Assembly (NCBI GenBank): GCA_040901765.1
Contig: JBBDYG010000097.1
Coordinates: forward strand, 1-64,000
From: JBBDYG01 sp040901765
GTDB taxonomy: Bacteria > Planctomycetota > Planctomycetia > Pirellulales > Lacipirellulaceae
DNA: 64,000 nt
Direction: 5' to 3'
The notes beneath the pieces were generated by a model that was not told where the DNA came from, ran no database searches, and saw nothing but the letters and a program-made list of their open reading frames with translations. The translations under genes were made by a program, and so were the position numbers. Positions 55,895 to 64,000 of this stretch are shown one piece after another (within the stretch, counting starts at the first letter, position 1; the number at the start of each line of letters is the position of its first letter).

Positions 55895-57016
55895 TCAACC
55901 CTTCACTACCTTTGCTTTCCTCAACACCGACGCCTCAATGGTCATCCCCAGTCCGACCCCCGTCGGCGCCGGTACCACGCCTGCCTTCACCTCGAAGGTC
56001 GGGTCGTACCACGCGCCGCGATTCCGCGGGCGTTCTACGGGAAACTCCTGGAACGGCCCCAAGTTTTCTATCGCTGTCGCCACGTGCAGCATGTAGCATG
56101 CTCGGTAGTCGCTCTTCGCTGAATGAGGCGAAATCTTTAGACTTGCCTCCGCCGTCAGGCGCGCCACCCGCAGCGTCCGCACGAAGCCGCCGTTGTTCAT
56201 TACATCGGGCTGCACGAGATCGACGCTGCGGTTTTGCACCATCCAGCGAAACTTTTCCAAACTCGTGTCCTGTTCGCCACCCGCCACCTGCAACTCCAGT
56301 TGGTCGGCCACGTGCTTGGTCGCCTCGAAATCCTCCCAAGGGCACGGCTCCTCAAAGACACGAACCCCGTGCTCCTCCAGCATCCGGCCCACTTCCACTC
56401 CCACGTGCGCGTCGTAGGAGCCGTTCGCATCGGCTAGTATCGTTATGTCATCGCCCAGCACCTTTCGCGCCAACGCAACCAACCGCTCCGTCCGCCCCGG
56501 CGACGCATCCATGTTGTTCCACATCCGCCCGCCGATCTTGAACTTTACGGCTCGCGCCCCGGTCTCGGCGAGCCGCTCGCTCAGCCGCGCAACTTCCTCC
56601 TCGGGCGCGGTGTCGCGGCGCATGCTGGAAAGGTATACGGGAATGTCTTGTCGCCGCTTGCCCCCTAGCAACTCTCCCACGGACTTCCCCGCATTCTTGC
56701 CGAGTAGATCGAATATTGCTGCCTCGACCGCCGCGACGCACACCCAAAACGCTAAACCGGCAAGTTTGTAGTTCGACTCATGCCGAGCTACTTCGTCGAC
56801 CAGCCGCTCTACCTCGCGAGCATCCTGGCCGACAAAAAAGGGCAACACCCGCTCGACTGCAATTGGCCATAAATAGGCCATCCGCTCACTGGCGACCGCG
56901 ACCCCCTCGATGCCGTCTTTCGACCGCACCCGAACCAGCCACTGCGCGCGCCAGCGCAACAATTCGGCCGTTGCGATCGCGACCGGCGCAGTGAAGTGGG
57001 AGTGAAGATCAAGCAA
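55895..57016 (-). CDS. Enolase-superfamily enzyme (mandelate racemase/muconate lactonizing type)
   Basis: The 373-residue protein has the two-domain layout. The Lys pair is in AVKFKIGGRMW near residue 157. Metal ligands are the Asp in LADANGSYD near 195, the Glu in RVFEEPCPWED near 221 and the Glu in QVAGGEQDTS near 246. The barrel end QPDVMNNGGF near 275 is typical. It probably abstracts a proton next to a carboxylate. The substrate is unknown; sugar-acid dehydratase or racemase activities are both possible. No operon partner is near. Confidence 0.85.
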   Translation of the reverse strand: MLDLHSHFTAPVAIATAELLRWRAQWLVRVRSKDGIEGVAVASERMAYLWPIAVERVLPFFVGQDAREVERLVDEVARHESNYKLAGLAFWVCVAAVEAAIFDLLGKNAGKSVGELLGGKRRQDIPVYLSSMRRDTAPEEEVARLSERLAETGARAVKFKIGGRMWNNMDASPGRTERLVALARKVLGDDITILADANGSYDAHVGVEVGRMLEEHGVRVFEEPCPWEDFEATKHVADQLELQVAGGEQDTSLEKFRWMVQNRSVDLVQPDVMNNGGFVRTLRVARLTAEASLKISPHSAKSDYRACYMLHVATAIENLGPFQEFPVERPRNRGAWYDPTFEVKAGVVPAPTGVGLGMTIEASVLRKAKVVKG

Positions 57017-57170
57017 GGAATGCTCTCCGTATCGGGTATGCGGGTTTTATCAGAAAGGGACGTGGGGCAATGCCGTCGTCCCACCGACGCTCCTCTGCCG
57101 ACTCTCGCACAAGCAGATTCACGAAGACGACGATATTTCCGCGGCAGCGTCCCTGTCGGCTGCCCCTCGC

Positions 57171-60100
57171 TCAGCCGTCCGTTTTTTCTGGTTCGGTCTC
57201 GTCGCTCGCCGGGGCAGCGTCCTCTGAGTTTGCATCGGGTGGATTCTCCAATTCTTGCTTCACGGTCGCGTGCTGTTTCACGATATCCTGCGGCATGTCT
57301 TTGAGATCAATCTGTGCAAACACTTCTCGGGCCGCGTCGAGTTGGTCCGATTTTCTCAAAGCCCGAAGCTTCCGGAACACGATTCGGCAGCGCTTGACGC
57401 GCTCGTCGCTGGGAATCGTCGCCAGCGCCTGGTCGCAAAACTGAATCGTTTCGTCCCACCGATTCGCCTTCTGGTGAAACACGGCGAGCGAGCAGGCGGT
57501 GGCCCCGCTGGCGGGCGTCAACTCGGCGAGCTGCTCATCGCCGGCCAGAAGCTCTTCTTCGGAGAGTACTTTCGTCAACGCGAACTCGCCTGTTGCGTTA
57601 CCCTGCTGACCTTTGAGCTTCATTTTCAGGCCGTTGTCAAACTGCACCCAGCCGAGCGAATCGGCGAGTCGCAACAGATCGGCAACGGCGTTGAGCCGCT
57701 CGGCGGCATTCGCCCCGGTTCGCTCGCCGAAGCTTGCGGCGAGCCATTCCCACGTCTCGGAAGCCATTGGGTTTTGCTGGAGGCGATTACGGGCTTGTTC
57801 GTTCAGCGAATTGTGCCACTCGCGAAACTGGTCGGCTTGTCCCGTCCGGACATGGGCAATCGCGCACAGGGTGTTCCACTGGCTGAGGTTGTTGATGTGC
57901 GTATTTTGCGGCGGCGCTACCACAGGCCGCAGCGCGGTCGCGAGCTCTCGAAGTTGTTCGTCGCTCAAGGCGCCGAGTTGCTTAGCGACGCCTCCCGCCA
58001 ACGATTGACTTTTCCGTTGAAAGGCATTTCGCAACTGCCAGTCGTTGTCGACCGTGGAAACGACGGTCTGATCGAGGAATCGCGTAAACGGCGCCAGGTC
58101 GCCCTTTGCCAGGCCGGTTTCGATCCGCTTACCAACTAATTCCACCGATTCGTTAAACGGTTCGGAATTGTTATTGCTCGCCATCGACGCCAGATCGATT
58201 TTATCCGCAACCGATTCTAGCTCGGCGGTCGCTTCGGCCTGCGCGGGCGGGCTAGAGCACAACATGAGTAGCGCCTTCTGCTGTAAGTCTGGCGCACGCC
58301 ACTCGATGTCTTTGAGCTGTTTCGCAAGCTCGACCAATCGTTCGTCGCGCGACGGCACCCCCTCGGGTTGCGGCTTGGCGTCATCGAGCGTGGCGAGCCA
58401 GACGCTGGCGAAATAGCGCAGCGACGGTTCCTCCACGCCGGCGAGAAACTCCGCGGCCTTTTTCGCCATCGCGGCATCGTAGGTCACCAGCGGCGGGGTC
58501 AAGTTCCCCCCGACCGACGGCGCGTGCGAACGCAGGACGCGCATGGCGAGTTCCGACCGATCCGCCTGCAATAGCAGGGGAAATGTCTCGTGGCGCTTGC
58601 CAAGTGGCTCGTCGTATTTCCGCATAAACTGGTTGAGCAAGTTGTCGTCGTCGCTCACCGCAAGATAAAGCGCCAGCACGCGAGCCAACGTCGCGCCGCC
58701 GTTAAGCGTATCCGCGTCTCGGGGATAGCGATTGGCGACGACCGCTTTCGGCTGGCCAAAACGCTTGTGCCACGCCGACCAATATGAATCGACTCCCTCA
58801 CGGGCGTTGTCGTCGTCCCGAAGCGCCAACGCGTTGCGCACGAAGCAAGAATGATGGGAATCGTGAAGACGGACCTTGCTCGCGCAGGTCTCGGTGGCCA
58901 AGCGATTGATGGCCAGCGCTAACTCGGGCGGCAGCGATTCGTGTTCCTCGTGGAACATGAATTCCGCCAGGGCGATCCGCGCGGGCAGGGGCGTTGCCGC
59001 ATCGGCGAGCAGTTCCTGATACCGCTGATGGTAAGCGGCCGGCTCGACACGGCCCGGGGGTGGCGGATTGTCGCCCTCGGCTTTCTGGGCTTCGTGCTGC
59101 GCGCGGTGCGTTTCCGCGTGCTGCAGCGCAGCGAGCAAGTCTTTCAGTTGCGAATCTTCGGGATGCGCAGCGACTTGCTCCGTCAGCCAATCTTCGATTT
59201 CGGCCGATTGCTTGGCGTCTCGCTCGATGTCGCTAAACGCTCGATAGTACGTGGTTAGTAGTACCGGCGAAGTTTTTCCTCGGAGCACCTCGGACAGCCA
59301 CTTTTGAAATTGCTCCATACCCTCGTGCAACGGTCGCTTCTTCTTATTTGCATCCGTCACAAGCGTGCTAAGTTTCTGTCGCACCGGCTGGGTCATTTCG
59401 TTGACCTGATTCACTGTGAAGGCAAGGTTGGTTCCCTTCTCGTGCTCCAAAACGGCCAGCAACAACTGCACGCGCAGGGTGTCCTCGCGGTCTAGTCGGG
59501 AGGTGGACCGCGAAAGCATTTCACTGGCGGGATCGCTGAAATAGAAGCTAACGGCGTTGCGTTGCATGGCGTCTTCGTAGAGCGCGACCAACTTGAAGTA
59601 CGCGTCGGCGGCAGTCGCCGGATCGTGGCGAACCAAATCCGGAAGCATGCCGGCGAACCATTCCGCGGGATCGTACCCGACCATCTTCAAGTCTTCGAAC
59701 CGATTGGCCTCCTTCAGCGTTTGGCCCAGGCCGCGACCGTATTCGGAATTCCGCTGGCGAATCCAATCCAGCAGCGGTCCGATGGCGGCCGGCTCACCTT
59801 CCTTGTTCTTCGGAAATTGGGCGAGCGCCTTCGCCAGACGGCTGGCGTCGGCTTCATTCATTTGCTGAAGTTCATCCAACTGCGGTGCGAGTCGCGCCAG
59901 CACGGCGAACTTCTGATCGTCGTTTTTTTCCCATTGCGCCAACAGCAATTGGCCGCCGAAACTCTCCGACTTCTGCTCGCGGAGAAGTTTTTTAATCTGC
60001 GTTTGCTTCTCGTCTTCAAGCCCGTTTAGAATCGTACTTACCGTCGAAAAGATCGTTCCCCGCTCCCCGGTGTCGGTCAGCGCTTGCGCGGCGAACGTGG

Positions 60101-63100
60101 CTGGCTCGCTCAAGATGCCGATCCGCTCGAGATAGGCCACCACTTCCACTGGCTCCTGCTCGACGAGCGCGTTGCGCAAGCCCATCTGGGCATAGTGATC
60201 CAAGTTCTGCACGATGCCGTCCGCTTTTCCTTCGCGAAGGAAGTGGAGCGTCGGCTCCAACAACCGCTGGTCCTGCAGGCCCGCCTGCAAAATCGCCGCG
60301 AACGCGTGGATTTGGGCATTCGGGCTGCCGTGCTGAATCGAGTTGCGCTGGTAATTCCGCTTGATATATTCTTCGCGCTTGTCGGGCGGGCCGAGATACA
60401 CCGTTGCCAAAGCGTCGTACCACGTTCTAATCTGGTCGGCGTTTCCACTTTCGGCGAGCGACGCACCGTATCGAATCAGGAAGCCGGGCGCTTGCGATGT
60501 ACTTTGCCGCTTCGCGTGCTCGGCAAATTCGAGCATCAATGGCTGCAAGTCCGTTTCCAGCTTGCGGGCCTGCCAGGCCTCCCAGACCAGATGCTCCGGA
60601 TCACGACCTTGATTCGCATTCGGAGCTTGCCCACGGCGTGCCTGTCGCGCGTATTGTTCGGCCTTGTCGGAAAACTCCTCCGCAGTGCAGTCAAATAGCG
60701 CGCGGTACTCGGCAATCTCATCGACGAGATCGCGCCGACCGACTTGCTTCAGGTGGGGCAGCGCTTCTTCGTCAAGCGACGACCAGTTGTCTTGCTTATG
60801 GCAGTGCTGGATCAGGAACTCGGCCGCCGAGCGGCGCGGCGAGGCCAGCGCATCGCTGCTGCTGTACCTGTTATACATTCGAAGTTGGGCGTACGCGCCC
60901 GCGGCTGTAGACGGTTTCTCGACTTTCAACAACGTCGCGCGGGCAATCTCGGCCAATTCGTCGTTCGCTTCGCCCCGCGCCTCGCACGAAGCGAGCAGCA
61001 ACGTGAACGCCTCTTCCGCCGTGGCCGCGTGCTGGAGCATCTCGCGGCAGAAATCGTCGTGCAGTTTTTGTCGTCGCTCGAGACTTTCCTTCGGCGCTCC
61101 GTCGCCGCCATAGTTGTCGATCGTTCCGGCGGGCACGTAGAGCGGCCGAAAGCTGCCATTGCGGCCGTGCATCCGGCTGCCGATGGCTTCGCAAACCATC
61201 GGCCCCCACGATAGGTCGGAGTTCTCGAGTTTGCTCTGTTCGGCAAACAGGGCGCGGGAGAAATCGGCGAAATCCAGTCGCGCATCGAACGATTCCTCGT
61301 GTTCGAACATTCGCCCCAGAATCTCCGCGATGAGTTGGGCGGCGCCATTCTTGCCGAAGCCTTCGCACAGCTTGATCGCGGCGGCGGGGTCTTTCTTTGC
61401 CATCAGGAACACCAACCGCGTGCGGTAAGTATCTTCCTTCGGCCGCAATTCCAAGGCTCGCTCGTAGCACTTCTGTGCCTCGTCGAGTTTTTCGAGCGCT
61501 TCATTGACCATGCCGAAGTCGGCCCACTTGCGGTGGTTTGTCTCCTGTTTCGGGTCGAGCGCGGCAAGAACTTCGTCCATGAGGCGATACCCGGCAATCC
61601 GCTCGCGAAGCTGTCGCGTTTGGTGTTGCGTGTAACTCCAGTTGCCGGGGTTTGAGGCCGCCTGCCGGATCATCGCCAGCGCCTCGTTGGCCAGCATCTT
61701 CGCGGCCACGTCGCGCTTCCCCTGGTCGATCAACCGGCGAATTTGATCGGGCGTCGTCGGTTGTCCCCGCTGGCTGAACACGGCCCGGGAGGCGACCGCC
61801 GTGCCGGCGCTCGCGGTTTTCTTGTCGAGCAGTTCCGCTTCCTTCGCGAGGCCAAGCTCCTCCAGCGCCGCGACAAGTTCGCTCCGCTCATTCGGCTGCA
61901 TGTTTCCATGCCGCAAACGCAGCGCGGCGTCGCGGGCAACTTGGGCCAGTTCGGGCTTCTCCTTCAGTGCCTCCGCTTGCTCCAACGCAATCGCCACCAG
62001 CGACTGATCCACCGAGCGGCGGATCGTCCGATTCATCGGCAGGTAGCGGGCCTTTTCGTACAAGCGGATCGCGTCGTCGAATTTCTCCTGGCTGGCGGCC
62101 CGCGCCGCGCCCAACAGGTAGGCGTCGAGCATCGGCGTTTTTTCGGCCAGCAGCGATTGAAGCGTTTCGTCGATTACGCTCGTTGCTTCGGTATCGCCTT
62201 CGGCTTCCGCGCTAGTATCACTGGCCAGCAAAATGCGCAGGATCGGATCCTTTACTTGCAGGACGAGCTTGGCCAGCTCCTGGCTGTCCCAAACGGCTTC
62301 ATTGGTGCCGCCAAAGGGGTTGCGTTGCTGATCGTTACGGGCCAGCATTTGCAGCACCGCCGCCGGAAAGTCGGCCAGCGTTGCGGGGGGAAACTGTGGC
62401 AGATTCAGAAACTGTTCCGTCTGGCCGCCATAGTACATCTGCTGTTGTTGCTGAGGGCCGCCCGCGCCGCTGCGGTGGCGAACGACTTCGTCTTCCAGCA
62501 ACCGGACGTAGGACGCGGCATCCCCCGCGCGCCGCAACGCATTGGCGGCATACATGAAAATGTGCTGCCCGTAGGGCGGCTGGTTCCGCACGTGAGGGTA
62601 CCACTCGATGAGCTTGGCACTGAGAGTTTTCCGGGCGCTTTCGGGCAACTCGACCGTCTGGTTGGGATTGTTGATCCGGCCGAGATAGTTACAGAGTTGC
62701 ATCACCAACATGCTGTTTGGCTTTTCGAGACGATCGAGCAGGGCAGGCATTTTCTCGAGTAAACTGTGAAGCTCCTCATCGCGAGTTGCCCCTTGCACCG
62801 CCGCCATCAGCGCAAGCTGCGGGCGCTCCTTTTCGAACTGCTGGTAGGTATCGCGGTAGAATTTCGGATCGAGTTGATCGCGGTTGCCCGACATTCCCAT
62901 CACGAGAACCGCTCGGATGGCCTCGTTGTCGGGAAATTTCTCCAGCAATTCGTCCGCGGAAATCGACGATTGATTCTCGGACAGCGTGACGGCCATCAAC
63001 AATTCGGCGTTGGCCACGCCCGCGCCGTGGAGTCGGCTCATAAGCTGCTTCTGCTCTTCCTCGTCCAACGATCTTGCGATCGATAGCAGGTGCATGAGCG

Positions 63101-64000
63101 CATGCTTGTGCGCTTGCTCAAGATTGCCGGGGAGCGAGATGCGGGTTCCCCTGCCGCCGGCGGCCATGGCGTAGCCCATGCCGCGATTTTGTCGGTAGCT
63201 GTACGCCGTGTAGCGACCTTGCTGAAATTGAACGATGTCGATCGCTTCGGGCGGCAGGAACTCCGCAAGCTGGGAGAGGTAGCTGCTGGGAATAATGCCC
63301 GAGTTAGCGGGGCCTTTCAGCCCCTGAATCTCGGCGTCTGCCGCGATGGTCGCGAGGAATTCGTCGATCGCGGCGCCGGTCTCCGCTTCTTCCTCGCAGG
63401 CGATGGCCAACAAATAGCGGAGCCGATAGTCCGTGGGATGCTGCTTCGTGTGCGTGCTCAACAGTTCCTTGGCCCGCTGCCAATCGCCGGCGCCGATCAT
63501 CGCGTCGGCCACCGTCTCGATGTCGCGCGGGTCGGAGCTTTCGGCCCCCGAGAGTTGGTACAACATCGTGTAGCCCACATCGGGGTCGCCGTACTGTAAA
63601 TGGAGCCGGGCCAGCCGCTGCCGCGTGCGATTTGTCTTGTCGAGTTTGAGTGCCCCTTCGAGGGTCGCCCGCGCTCGTTCCCAATCGCCTTCCTGCTCTT
63701 CGATGCGAGCGATTTCGTGGAGTAGTTCCAAATCTTCGGGCTTCATTTTGGACGCCTCCGCAAGCGCCTGGCGGCGATTCTCGTAGTTGTCCGCCACACG
63801 GTGGATCGTGGCCAGCGCGAGCAACGGCTCCACCGCTTGCCGATCGGTTCGCCGCCGCTCCTCGAAGTTTTCCACAAGCTGCTCGATCGTTCCCTGCTGC
63901 TCCGCCAGCCGTGCGAGCAAATCCACATTGCGGAGCTTGTCGGAGAGCGATTCACTCTCTTCAAATTGCAACCAATAGATGCGCTGCGCGTCGGCATACT
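57171..64000 (-). CDS. Giant TPR-repeat protein, 5' end beyond the window
   Basis: The frame is open to the window edge: before the TTG at 63971 it continues YADAQRIYWLQFEESE, so the gene starts outside. At least 2275 residues are visible. Blocks such as NVDLLARLAEQQGTIEQLVE and ELLHEIARIEEQEGDWERAR are tetratricopeptide-like helices, and many similar units follow. Long Gln- and Glu-rich helices lie in between. The C-terminus is acidic and Pro/Ala-rich. Very large TPR proteins of this kind are common in planctomycetes and probably serve envelope or protein-complex assembly. Confidence 0.8.
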   Translation of the reverse strand, partial: YADAQRIYWLQFEESESLSDKLRNVDLLARLAEQQGTIEQLVENFEERRRTDRQAVEPLLALATIHRVADNYENRRQALAEASKMKPEDLELLHEIARIEEQEGDWERARATLEGALKLDKTNRTRQRLARLHLQYGDPDVGYTMLYQLSGAESSDPRDIETVADAMIGAGDWQRAKELLSTHTKQHPTDYRLRYLLAIACEEEAETGAAIDEFLATIAADAEIQGLKGPANSGIIPSSYLSQLAEFLPPEAIDIVQFQQGRYTAYSYRQNRGMGYAMAAGGRGTRISLPGNLEQAHKHALMHLLSIARSLDEEEQKQLMSRLHGAGVANAELLMAVTLSENQSSISADELLEKFPDNEAIRAVLVMGMSGNRDQLDPKFYRDTYQQFEKERPQLALMAAVQGATRDEELHSLLEKMPALLDRLEKPNSMLVMQLCNYLGRINNPNQTVELPESARKTLSAKLIEWYPHVRNQPPYGQHIFMYAANALRRAGDAASYVRLLEDEVVRHRSGAGGPQQQQQMYYGGQTEQFLNLPQFPPATLADFPAAVLQMLARNDQQRNPFGGTNEAVWDSQELAKLVLQVKDPILRILLASDTSAEAEGDTEATSVIDETLQSLLAEKTPMLDAYLLGAARAASQEKFDDAIRLYEKARYLPMNRTIRRSVDQSLVAIALEQAEALKEKPELAQVARDAALRLRHGNMQPNERSELVAALEELGLAKEAELLDKKTASAGTAVASRAVFSQRGQPTTPDQIRRLIDQGKRDVAAKMLANEALAMIRQAASNPGNWSYTQHQTRQLRERIAGYRLMDEVLAALDPKQETNHRKWADFGMVNEALEKLDEAQKCYERALELRPKEDTYRTRLVFLMAKKDPAAAIKLCEGFGKNGAAQLIAEILGRMFEHEESFDARLDFADFSRALFAEQSKLENSDLSWGPMVCEAIGSRMHGRNGSFRPLYVPAGTIDNYGGDGAPKESLERRQKLHDDFCREMLQHAATAEEAFTLLLASCEARGEANDELAEIARATLLKVEKPSTAAGAYAQLRMYNRYSSSDALASPRRSAAEFLIQHCHKQDNWSSLDEEALPHLKQVGRRDLVDEIAEYRALFDCTAEEFSDKAEQYARQARRGQAPNANQGRDPEHLVWEAWQARKLETDLQPLMLEFAEHAKRQSTSQAPGFLIRYGASLAESGNADQIRTWYDALATVYLGPPDKREEYIKRNYQRNSIQHGSPNAQIHAFAAILQAGLQDQRLLEPTLHFLREGKADGIVQNLDHYAQMGLRNALVEQEPVEVVAYLERIGILSEPATFAAQALTDTGERGTIFSTVSTILNGLEDEKQTQIKKLLREQKSESFGGQLLLAQWEKNDDQKFAVLARLAPQLDELQQMNEADASRLAKALAQFPKNKEGEPAAIGPLLDWIRQRNSEYGRGLGQTLKEANRFEDLKMVGYDPAEWFAGMLPDLVRHDPATAADAYFKLVALYEDAMQRNAVSFYFSDPASEMLSRSTSRLDREDTLRVQLLLAVLEHEKGTNLAFTVNQVNEMTQPVRQKLSTLVTDANKKKRPLHEGMEQFQKWLSEVLRGKTSPVLLTTYYRAFSDIERDAKQSAEIEDWLTEQVAAHPEDSQLKDLLAALQHAETHRAQHEAQKAEGDNPPPPGRVEPAAYHQRYQELLADAATPLPARIALAEFMFHEEHESLPPELALAINRLATETCASKVRLHDSHHSCFVRNALALRDDDNAREGVDSYWSAWHKRFGQPKAVVANRYPRDADTLNGGATLARVLALYLAVSDDDNLLNQFMRKYDEPLGKRHETFPLLLQADRSELAMRVLRSHAPSVGGNLTPPLVTYDAAMAKKAAEFLAGVEEPSLRYFASVWLATLDDAKPQPEGVPSRDERLVELAKQLKDIEWRAPDLQQKALLMLCSSPPAQAEATAELESVADKIDLASMASNNNSEPFNESVELVGKRIETGLAKGDLAPFTRFLDQTVVSTVDNDWQLRNAFQRKSQSLAGGVAKQLGALSDEQLRELATALRPVVAPPQNTHINNLSQWNTLCAIAHVRTGQADQFREWHNSLNEQARNRLQQNPMASETWEWLAASFGERTGANAAERLNAVADLLRLADSLGWVQFDNGLKMKLKGQQGNATGEFALTKVLSEEELLAGDEQLAELTPASGATACSLAVFHQKANRWDETIQFCDQALATIPSDERVKRCRIVFRKLRALRKSDQLDAAREVFAQIDLKDMPQDIVKQHATVKQELENPPDANSEDAAPASDETEPEKTDG

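Overview
The window reads as chromosomal DNA of a planctomycete, probably a member of the Pirellulales. The basis is gene content: a secreted glycoside hydrolase ending in a planctomycete-style dockerin-like segment plus a PEP-CTERM sorting signal, an exosortase-associated CPBP protease, a Cys-type sulfatase, a TIGR03067-like protein, an ECF sigma remnant, several large TPR proteins, and many GC-rich palindromic intergenic repeats. The genus is an inference and no 16S rRNA is present.

Layout. 0-3.5 kb: two exported proteins and an ECF sigma remnant. 3.5-5.6 kb: an IS4-type insertion sequence whose transposase has lost its catalytic core, then a tyrosine integrase gene truncated at its 3' end. 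5647-16979: an integrative element of about 11.3 kb, bounded by a 21-bp direct repeat whose right copy is the 3' end of a tRNA-Val(GAC) gene. It carries a tape-measure-like coiled-coil protein, a dead/active pair of S49 (SppA/ClpP-fold) proteins, a coiled-coil protein, a zinc-ribbon protein, a second tyrosine recombinase, a protein with repeated winged helices next to an iteron-like repeat cluster, two small HTH proteins (one Xis-like) and the integrase. 17-37 kb: ordinary chromosome with an Rrf2 regulator divergent from a protoglobin, fusA, a CPBP protease, two TPR paralogues, fumC, trpC, an MscS channel, an MFS transporter, an SLC13 transporter and a sulfatase. 37.9-45.9 kb: a stretch rich in toxin-antitoxin modules (two VapBC-like with broken toxins, MntA/HepT, DUF433/DUF5615) among panB, ald, mtnA and a GxxExxY gene bounded by inverted repeats. 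45.9-64 kb: Ppx/GppA, a pyruvate decarboxylase-like enzyme, an RsbW/RsbV-like pair, an LplT-PlsC-Aas triple fusion, a small His/Tyr-rich exported protein, an enolase-superfamily enzyme and the 3' part of a giant TPR gene that runs off the window.

Most notable is the integrative element. Its attachment core lies inside the integrase reading frame. In the integrated state the integrase ends in tRNA sequence with an 11-residue tail. In the excised circle the same frame would continue through the left core into a 61-codon tail that is still open at the left end, about 11.3 kb away. The circle would also place the integrase 55 bp upstream of the cargo operon. So the integrase C-terminus, and possibly cargo transcription, would depend on integration state. 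The element has tape-measure-like and capsid-protease-like genes but no recognisable terminase, portal or major capsid protein, and it has a candidate Rep/iteron module. It may be a phage satellite or a plasmid-like integrative element of a kind I do not recognise.
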